64,000 nt of DNA, from the NCBI RefSeq assembly GCF_019320115.1, contig NC_089594.1, forward strand, positions 22,420,409 to 22,484,408, given 5' to 3'. A program made the position numbers and the translations under genes. Below, in pieces: positions 57,145 through 64,000 of this stretch (positions are counted from its first letter, which is position 1; every line of letters begins with the position of its first letter). Origin of the DNA: Miscanthus floridulus. Taxonomy: Eukaryota > Streptophyta > Magnoliopsida > Poales > Poaceae. Below the pieces are notes generated by a model. It worked only from the letters and a program-made list of their open reading frames with translations, did no database searches and was not told where the DNA came from.

Positions 57145-57390
57145 AAGCTAAACTGAAGAACCTGCACAGATGGTTCTGTTCACCATAAACGAAGGTGAAA
57201 TCATGCCTTCTCTTCCTCCCATCTCAAACTGACACTCGAGTACATTTAGCATGTTACCTTACCAATTCTTTGTATGTTGCTAATACCGATATCCGTCCCA
57301 TCGCTATTTACATGCACTCATTACCTACATGCTGCTCTCTTGCCAACAATCGTTGCAGAACTGAACTCACGAGATGAGATTGTAAAGGTG
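57145..57390. repeat. Copy 2 of the ~245-bp segmental duplication
   Basis: Aligned with 56529-56772 as described there. After GTAAAGGTGC the copies part: copy 1 continues with TGAGATGCTATC, copy 2 with CACTTATTTTG. Confidence 0.85.
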
Positions 57391-57451
57391 CCACTTATTT
57401 TGAAGGTCTCATTAGTATGAATTCATTAGTTATACGAGATGAACCTCCTAC

Positions 57452-57565
57452 GACTCAAAGGCACTGTCAATGTATCAAACTGCAGATCCTAATTAGCCAC
57501 GACCTGGACTCCTACGACTCAAATTCACTGTCAATGTATCAAACTGCAGATCCTAATTAGCCAGA
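57452..57565. repeat. ~60-bp tandem duplication
   Basis: CCTACGACTCAAA(G/T)(G/T)CACTGTCAATGTATCAAACTGCAGATCCTAATTAGCCA occurs twice in succession, starting near 57449 and 57510, with two or three differences. Confidence 0.8.
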
Positions 57566-58009
57566 CCTGGAATCCACTTGGGTGTGTTTACCCGCTTTAG
57601 CTTACCTAGGAAATCTCTTCTCTTTTTTTTTAAAAAAAGGCTGTTTCACTGACAAATTCCAACAGTTACCGAGCTACTATTGTTGTTGGCATTTCACATT
57701 CCCACTCCACATTGTATTCCTCAGTAGGTGGATTTGATACTAACAGCTACTTATGTTACATGATCTTTACAGGATGCCCTACAGGTAATATGGGAACTGA
57801 TAGATTTCTTCAATCCATGTTTCCACCAAAAGTAAGGCTTCATTTTATTTAGGGTTAAGTCCAATTTACACCCTCCAACTTGCAGCAAAGTTCGGATTTC
57901 AACCTCGAACTTCAAAACCGGACAACTTTGGCCCTCAAACTCTCGAAAAAGTTCAACTTTCAACCTTCTAGGCGGTTTTGCGGGTGAACAGTAACTTTTG
58001 ATATTTTCG

Positions 58010-58367
58010 GGGGCGCCGAAATTTTATATTATTTTTTTGAGCATCTTAACGTCCTCAAATGAAAAAACTCAAAACTATAAAGTTGTAGATCTCATCGAGG
58101 TCTACAATTTACATATAAAAATTATCTTCATCCAACATCGTATTGAAGGGTTTTTTATTTTTTAAAATTTGAGTCTCATCACGCGATAAAATATGGTGCT
58201 GAAATTTTATATTATTTTTTCGAGCATCTTACTGTCCTCAAATGAAAAAACTCAAAACTATAAAGTTGTAGATCTCATCGAGGTATACAATTTATATATA
58301 AAACTTATCTTCATCCGACATCGTATTGAAGAGTTTTCTATTTTTTTAAAATTTGAGTCTCATCACG
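58010..58367. repeat. Two ~178-bp tandem copies, AT-rich
   Basis: GAAATTTTATATTATTTTTT, GAGCATCTTA, CTCAAATGAAAAAACTCAAA, TAAAGTTGTAGATCTCATCG and GAGTCTCATCACGCG occur in the same order from about 58017 and again from about 58200. The preceding stretch (57852-58010, GTTAAGTCCAATTTACACCC) has the look of a DNA-transposon end. The second copy runs up to 58367, just before the CWC22-like gene. Confidence 0.75.
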
Positions 58368-58547
58368 CGTGAAACAATTTTGTCGCGTGACCGGGCACTG
58401 CGCCGTGACCGAGTAGGACACCCGCTCTCACAGACACGGCAGATTTCCCTTCCTATATGTATCGGATGGAGGATGGAGGATGGAGGATGGAGGCTTGGAG
58501 CAAGTCGTAGCAATCTCATCTTGGTAACACCAACAGAGGAGGGGCAC

Positions 58548-60217
58548 ATGGAGCGCAGAGGCAACGCGAGCCGCAAGCGTCCAAGCACGGCCGAGTTGGA
58601 ACAGATCGCGCGCCCGTCAAGCAAACGCCGCGGCGGCATCTACGTCCCTCCGTACCGGGCCATCGCTGAAGACGACGACGCCGGCGAGTTTGGCAGCGCC
58701 GAATACCAGCGCTGCAGCTGGAATGCGCTGAGGAAGAGCATTACCGGCCTCGTCAACAAGGCCACCGCTGCCAACGTCCGGCAAGTGGCCCCGGAGCTGC
58801 TTGCCGAGAACCTGGTGCGCGGGCGCGGCCTCCTCTGCCGCGCCCTCCTCAGGTCCCAGACGGCCTGCCCGGACTTCACGGACGTCTTCGCCGCGCTCGC
58901 AGCGGTCGTGAACGCCAGGCTCCCCTGCGTTCGGCCGGCTCCTCCTCGTCCGCCTCGTGCTCCGCGTCAGGCGCGCCCACGCCAGCGGCAACAGGCACCA
59001 GCTGGCGGCCGCGGCCGCGTTCGTGGCGCACCTGGTGAACCAGGGCGTGGCGCACGACCTGCTGGCGCTCGAGCTCCACGCGCTCCTTCTCGACCGGCCG
59101 ACGGACGGCTCCGTGGAGGTCGCCGTGGGCTTCGCCAGGGAGTGCGGCGCCGCGCTCGGCGAGTCGTGCCCGCGAGGGCTCGACGCCGTGTTCGACAACC
59201 TGCGCGGCATCCTACACGACGGCGACATCGACAAACGCATCCAGTTCATGATCGAGGATCTCTTTGCCATCCGGAAAGCGCGGTTCCGGGGTCACCCTCC
59301 CGTCCGGGCAGAGCTGGATCTCATCGAGGCAGACGACCAGGTGACTCATCAGGTGGAGCTCTCCTCCTCCCTCGACCACGGTGATGAGCTCGATCCGGTG
59401 GTCCATCTTGACGTGTTTGAGCCCAGCCCATCCTTCGCGCAAGACGAGGCAGCGTACGAGGACCTCAAGAGAACCTTACTCGGATCAGCCGGAGACGAAA
59501 GTCTGGATCAGGATCAGGATCAGTGCAGCGACGACGACGAATCATCAGCTGACGAGTCCGAAACCGAGCTGACCATCCGCGATGACACCGACACCGACAC
59601 CGATCTAATCAACCTCCGGCGGACCATATACCTCACTCTCATGTCGAGCGTCGGGTCCGAGGAAGCCGGGCACAAGCTCCTGTCCGTCGTGCGACCCGGC
59701 CAGGAGCTGGAGCTCTGCACCATGCTCGTCGAGTGCTGCAGGAAGGAGAAGGCGTACACGAGCTACTACGCCCGCCTCGCCCAGCGGCTGTGCGCCACCG
59801 GCCGCGCGTACCAGGCCGGCTTCGAGGCCTGCTTCGCCGGGCAATACTCGGCAGCGCACCGCATGGCGACCGACGAGCTGCGCGCCACCGCCAGGCTCTA
59901 CGCGCACCTGCTGCCGCCCGACGCGCTCCCGTGGCATGCCATCCTTGGGCGCGTCAGGGTCACGGAGGACGACACCACGTCGTCGTCACGCATCTTCATC
60001 AAGATGCTGTTCCAGGACCTCGCGGAGCAGCTCGGGATACGGGCGCTTAGCAACAAGATGAACGACGAGGACACCGCGGTGCGAGACGCCCTCTTCCCCA
60101 GAGACTGCGCCAAGAACACGCGCTTTGCCATTAATTTCTTCGCGCTTTGCCATTAATTTCTTCACCGCAATCGGCCTGGGAGGGGTCACCGAAACCGCCA
60201 GGAAGCTCATTGTGTAG
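58548..60217 (+). pseudogene. CWC22: CWC22-like pre-mRNA splicing factor, single exon, frameshifted twice
   Basis: Homologue of spliceosome component CWC22, which binds eIF4A3 and seeds exon-junction complexes in the nucleus. From ATG 58548: a short basic N-terminus, RRGGIYVPPYRAIA, then the MIF4G domain (SWNALRKSITGLVNKATAAN, ENLVRGRGLLCRALLRSQ). At about 58926 one extra T moves the reading frame. MIF4G continues in the frame of 58957 (FVAHLVNQGVAHDLLALELH, RPTDGSVEVAVGFARECG, DKRIQFMIEDLFAIRKARF), then an acidic linker, then MA3 (LRRTIYLTLMSSVGSEEAGH, SSSRIFIKMLFQDLAEQLGI, NTRFAINFF). A 22-bp tandem duplication (60121-60142 and 60143-60164) then shifts the frame to a premature TAA at 60154-60156; the original end would be TAG 60215-60217. 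No intron interrupts it, so it may be a processed copy. An assembly error at 58926 cannot be excluded. Confidence 0.85.
60121..60164. repeat. 22-bp tandem duplication inside the CWC22-like gene
   Basis: CGCTTTGCCATTAATTTCTT then CG, followed at once by the same with CA. The length is not a multiple of three, so it breaks the final conserved block. Confidence 0.95.
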
Positions 60218-60221
60218 TATA

Positions 60222-60722
60222 CTGCTCCATCCGTTGCAAATTACAGGCCATTCCCAGAATCTTCTTAAATTTGACAAAAAATATAGAAAAAATTAAGAAA
60301 ATTCATAACATCAAATAGGTATACTACGAAAAGCAAGAGGCCGCTAGTCCAGTTGGCTAGCTGCTACCGCGTTGCACCATGTGGCCGGAGTTCAACCCCC
60401 ATGGGGCGAATTTATCAGCCGGAGGCGAAAAAAAATCACCCACACGTCTAAGGTCAGCCTAGTCTCATGGGAGCTACGGTGCTGCTGTGTATGGGTGGGG
60501 GTTTTCTCGACCTGCATGAGAAGGTCTTCTTCTTAAGCACAATACCCGGGGTTGTCTTACCCCGTGGGTCGAGTTTGTTAGTATATTATGAAAATATAAT
60601 TAATGAATAATCTAATGATACTATCATAAATATTATTATTTTATCATATAAATTTGATGAAACTTGAGATCCTTTGACTCCTCAAGATTCTTAAAATAAC
60701 TTATAATTTGGGATGGAGGGAG
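60222..60722. mobile_element. Stowaway-like MITE interrupted by a SINE
   Basis: Left CTCCATCCGTTGCAAATTAC and right, read on the other strand, CTCCCTCCATCCCAAATTAT, then matching inner parts (AGAATCTT, AATTTGA). TA-type flanks lie near 60220 and 60723. A 248-bp SINE splits it at 60333-60580. Confidence 0.65.
60333..60580 (+). mobile_element. p-SINE-like tRNA-derived SINE
   Basis: GAGGCCGCTAGTCCAGTTGG gives an A-box-like start, and GTGGCCGGAGTTCAACCCCC resembles the p-SINE B box. It ends GGTCGAGTTTGTTA. The flanks GTATACTACGAAAA (60319-60332) and GTATATTATGAAAA (60581-60594) form a 14-bp target duplication with two transitions. Confidence 0.7.
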
Positions 60723-60771
60723 TAGTAAATTTTACTCTTGGGTTCACAGTCCAATTCCTTTATTTACCTCA

Positions 60772-61060
60772 TATTTTTTTGCCACTACACACAACAACAG
60801 AGACACTCACAACACACGCAACGTATGCACACTCATCCCTATGAACACACCCATGTAAATCCTACCCCTATGAACATCTTCGAAGACTAGGCCAGCATGA
60901 ACATCTTCGAAGACTAGGCCGATAAATCTTCAAGATTGACGAGTCACCACAGACGTCTCACTGTCGATAGAACGTCGCCTCGCTCCCACGGGGAGTCAAA
61001 CCCAAGACATGAGATCTACTGAGGCTCTTATAACCACTAGGCTACAAAGCCCTTTCACTA
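60772..61060 (-). mobile_element. Second tRNA-derived SINE
   Basis: On the minus strand: GGGCTTTGTAGCCTAGTGGT then TATAAGAGCC (A box), CTTGGGTTTGACTCCCCGTG (B box), a body, and a tail of GTGTTGTGAGTGTCTCTGTT then GTTGTGTGTAGTGGCAAAAA. A 28-bp tandem repeat (GAACATCTTCGAAGACTAGG then CCAGCAT/CCGATAA) lies inside at about 60871-60925. Confidence 0.65.
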
Positions 61061-61149
61061 CCTTATGATTATGGCTGGTTAGAAATTTATGGATGTTACT
61101 TCATAAATAAAGCCCTAACAAAGCATGTAGCAAGCTGGTGATATTTTTT

Positions 61150-62290
61150 TCCGCTAATCCTATATCACGGGCGTCTGTTCCGTGTCGGTTCGGACGCGGC
61201 TAGCTGGGCTGTAGACCGGCCCACACGCCTGCTCCCCTCATTGGCATACACGGTTTCTCCAAAAAAAAGAGAGCGACATCTTATCTTTCTGATTTGCATC
61301 GGCTCCACCGCATCGCCCGCCCTTCGATCGCGTACGCACAAGCTCTGCTAGTGCCCGTGTCTGCCGAGTGCCACCACCGTCTGCATAAGCACGAGCGTCG
61401 AGTGCCACCGCTAGCCGCATAAGCATAAGCTCCACCGGGCGCGCTGCACTACCCACCCGTGGTGAGGAAGACTGCTTGCCACCTCCACCACGGGGGCCGG
61501 ACGCCTGCTCGGTAGCCATGAAGACCTCCACCTCTGCCTGCCCAGCTTGCTGCGGCCAGGTGTGGCACTCGCCCATGCACATCTCACGCCCCGCCTACCC
61601 AGTTCGTCGTGGCTGGGGCAGAACTCGCCCGCATGCAGCCCGTGACGACCGAGATAGAACTCCACATGCCGACGAGGATCCATTCTGTCAAGCAGCAAGG
61701 AGATGTTTGCGTTGAAACTACATGTTGCAAGCATCTATTTCAAGTGTTTCAAATGTTTCTGAGGTATCTTGCAAGTGTTTTATGTTGATGTTGCAAAAGT
61801 AGATCAGAATGTTGCAGATGTTGCAATGGTGTTTTCAAGTGTATGTCCCAAATGTTTTATCTGTTTCAGACGTATGTTGCAAGTGCTTCATCTGGATGTT
61901 GCAAAAGTAGATCTGGATGTTGCATATACATGCATGTTGCAAGCGTATGTTTTAAGGTGTTTCATACGTATGTTGCAAGTGTTTTATCTGGATGTTGCAT
62001 ATGTTTTGCAATGGCTACAAACATGTTTTCCTGGTGTTTCAGACATATGTTCCAAGTATTTCAATTGTTTTGGACGTATGTTGCAAGTGTTTCATTTAGA
62101 AGTTACAAAAATAGATTTTTGTGTTACACATGTTGCAGTGGGACCCATCTGCAGCAGCCACTGCTGGGCCCGCCTACATGGGTATGGAGGGGGCGCCACG
62201 GTGCAAGCGCGTGACACGGAGCAGCGCGGGTCCCTACGTGAAGCCGGCACAACAGGCGCAGGCGTCTAGATGCTAGCCGGACGTCTGGGC
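61150..62290. repeat. Degenerate ATGTTGCAAGTGTTT repeat region, probably a DNA-transposon derivative
   Basis: From about 61720 to 62140 the words ATGTTGCAAGTGTTTCATCT, GGATGTTGCAAAAGTAGATC and GTGTTTCAGACGTATGTTGC recur many times with variation. The left flank (GGGCGTCTGTTCCGTGTCGG) and right flank (CCGGACGTCTGGGCCCTAGA) share GGCGTCT/GACGTC elements and may be the remains of terminal repeats. GC-rich, protein-like sequence lies between (61290-61700) without a recognisable frame. The class is uncertain. Confidence 0.45.
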
Positions 62291-62492
62291 CCTAGACGTT
62301 TCGTATTTTTTCCAAAAAAGTGCCGCGCATGTTTTTTTATTAAGAGGAAAAAGAGTGTTTACAACCCTTGGCCGTTCACCGGCGAGCTGCCAGACGCAGC
62401 GGTCGATGGGGGGCCAAAAAAAAAGATGAGGCGCCACTAAACGGTGGTATGAGATGGACAATTTGCTGTTTGAATTTGCCAATGTATGAATT

Positions 62493-64000
62493 TGTTTTTT
62501 TAATGAAACCGGAGGGGCTGGAGCCCCTACAGGAATTTATTTATAAGAAAAGAACGGTACCAGGCACAAGGAAACAGATTAAGAAAAAAAGAAAGAAAAT
62601 AAGCACAAACAAGAAGATTACAACAAATTTTTGATCCATAGACCAAAGGTGATAGAAACTTTTGTCTTTGCCCTTAGTGAAAGTAATGTCAACTCCTTCT
62701 GAAGACTTCTTTTGCTACATGAACATTTGGTTGCACATTCTTGAATATGAAGTCATTTTGAACTATCCAAATGGCCCAACACATTAGAATTGCCACCATC
62801 ATGAAGAAGACTGGGTGGGATTGATTTCTGATTTGTAGAATGCAATATGTGAGGCTGGAGCCATTCTGAAGGGTAATGCCAAGCAAGTTCCAGCAGTCTT
62901 TGGCAAAAGGGCACTCAAGAAAAAGATGCCCTCTACTGATAACTGGCAAAGAACACAGAGATAAGAGTCCACGTGCAAAATTATCTTCCTTAGAATGTTC
63001 CTAGTGCTTAGTTGATCTTTCAAGAGAAGCCAGAAGACCTTGTGTTTTGGCTCACAGAAGCACTTCCACACAGCGGCGGATCCAAAAAATATTTCAGGGG
63101 GGCTGAACAACACTGCTGCTCGATCTTAAGTCTCAGCCCCCCTACACTATAGAATTTTACCTAAAAATTCATGGGGGCTCCACATGGGTTCCACTGCTCC
63201 GGTATGGGTAGGGGGGGCTCGAGCCCCCCCCCCCCCCCACCGTTGGATCCGCCCCTGCTTCCACAGCCATTTTTATACCTGGTGTACATGTCTGTGACCA
63301 ATTAAGAAGTTATATGTCTTTGATGCTGAGAAGTCTCCCCATAGTGATGTCCGTCTGTCTTGTTGATCAGTTAGAGGGAAGTGATCCCTGAAAGACTGAA
63401 TTATTTAAAGTTGGGCATATGCTTCTGCAGATAGAGGCAAAACAGAATAGGTTCGGAAAGTGTTGTTGGACATATAGTTTACAAACTAAGATAGTCTTGT
63501 TTTTGGCAAAAGAATAGAGCTCAGGATAATCTTCTTTCAGGGGTTGTTGGATCCAATTGTCTTGCCAGGTCTTGCCATTTTGAACTTGAATAGGGGAAAT
63601 ATATTTGAAATAGTCCAGCAACTTTAGGATGTCCCTCCACCAGAAGGAGCCTTTTGTGATGTTACTTGGGAGTCTTCCATTTCCATAATACTTTCCCCAA
63701 ATTAAAGAGACCCAAGGTATGTCCTTATTGTTGAAGAATTTATCTAGATTTTTCATCTGGGAGAGCTTCATTGTGCCTTTTCAAATTGATGACTCCTAAA
63801 TCTCCCTCAATCTTCGGCAGACAGACCATTTCCCAAGCAGCCTTTGGAGGCTTTTTTGAATTTATGTCAACACATCTCCACAAGCAATAATGTTTCCTAT
63901 ACTTTTCAATTTGCTTAAAAACTCCTTAAGATAAAGATAGGGCACTCAAGTGGAAGGTGGGAATGGCTGAGAGAACTGCATTTGTGAGCTCAAGCCCAAA
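62493..64000 (-). mobile_element. 3' part of an L1-type LINE, continuing beyond the window
   Basis: On the minus strand the 3' end reads TAGGGGCTCCAGCCCCTCCG then GTTTCATT and poly(A) at about 62493. ORF2 C-terminal pieces: 63367-63771 (KGSFWWRDILKLLDYF, KTWQDNWIQ), 62799-63113 (SAAVWKCFCEPKHKVFWLLL and DQLSTRNIL, the zinc-binding RT-like region), and 62689-62949 (HLFLECPFAKDCWNLLGI, CWAIWIVQNDFIF). The pieces are in different frames. A hAT-type MITE sits between two of them. The RT and endonuclease would lie to the right of the window. Confidence 0.85.
63071..63257. mobile_element. hAT-type MITE in the LINE
   Basis: Ends CAGCGGCGGATCC and GGATCCGCCCCTG (mirror images with one change), flanked by a perfect 8-bp duplication CTTCCACA at 63063-63070 and 63258-63265. 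It contains an uninterrupted run of about 18 C near 63221-63238. The 8-bp duplication and the CAG...CTG ends point to hAT. Confidence 0.88.

Noticed and set aside
58353..58547. In-frame extension before the CWC22-like ATG
   Set aside because: It crosses the end of a tandem non-coding repeat and a (GGATGGA)n run; similarity to CWC22 begins only after 58548.
60981..61060. CRISPR-like or regularly spaced short repeats near the SINE
   Set aside because: Only one 28-bp tandem pair (60871-60925) without spacers; nuclear plant DNA.
61769..62269. 166-codon frame of repeated FYVDVAKVD-like units
   Set aside because: Translation of degenerate ATGTTGCA repeats; another frame over the same DNA is also open.

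Overview
This is nuclear DNA from a grass, most probably a panicoid/Andropogoneae species such as the sugarcane-Miscanthus-sorghum group. The reasons are spliced plant genes with GT-AG introns, Stowaway, Tourist and hAT MITEs, tRNA-derived SINEs of the Au and p-SINE type, and a large nested block of grass-type LTR retrotransposons (a Sirevirus-like Ty1/copia element and Tat-like Ty3/gypsy elements). The species assignment is inference.

Layout. Positions 1-2930 are genic. The first four coding exons of an RNase H2 subunit A gene lie on the minus strand and run off the left edge; a PNRC-like serine-rich reading frame lies divergently on the plus strand. Positions 2931-6157 are intergenic DNA with at least five MITEs and one unusual palindrome bounded by direct repeats. 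Positions 6158-10991 are a complete-looking but gag/protease-only Ty3-like element (834/835-bp LTRs, tRNA-Met-type PBS, PPT). After 279 bp of remaining host DNA, a Sirevirus-like Ty1/copia element fills 11276-55569, bounded by a perfect GCGTG target duplication. It has itself been hit four times: a 15.7-kb Tat-like element (B, 11445-27148, TSD AGAAG) and a 468-bp solo LTR (27283-27750, TSD CTCAT) in its 5' LTR, an unidentified 4.2-kb insertion (about 30975-35216) in its gag, and a 13.8-kb Tat-like element (C, 38612-52374, TSD AACAC) in its RNase H region. Elements B and C lie on the minus strand. Each carries gag, protease, RT, a double RNase H and integrase, plus a long multi-exon antisense reading frame of the 'putative gypsy type transposon' family (PF04195) between pol and the 3' LTR. 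Tandem arrays flank these antisense frames.

The right flank (55570-64000) returns to host DNA: a broken gene-like stretch, a 63-bp hairpin MITE, a 245-bp segmental duplication, a single-exon CWC22-like splicing-factor gene broken by one extra base and a 22-bp tandem duplication, a MITE carrying a SINE, a second SINE, a region of degenerate ATGTTGCA repeats, and the 3' part of an L1-type LINE with a hAT MITE inserted (8-bp TSD).

All retroelement reading frames are decayed. Many lesions are consistent with C-to-T or G-to-A change (TGG to TGA, catalytic Asp to Asn, Cys to Tyr), as expected of old methylated copies. I see no operon-like or defence-like system; the notable content is the nesting order, the antisense frames and a few unexplained palindromes and insertions.
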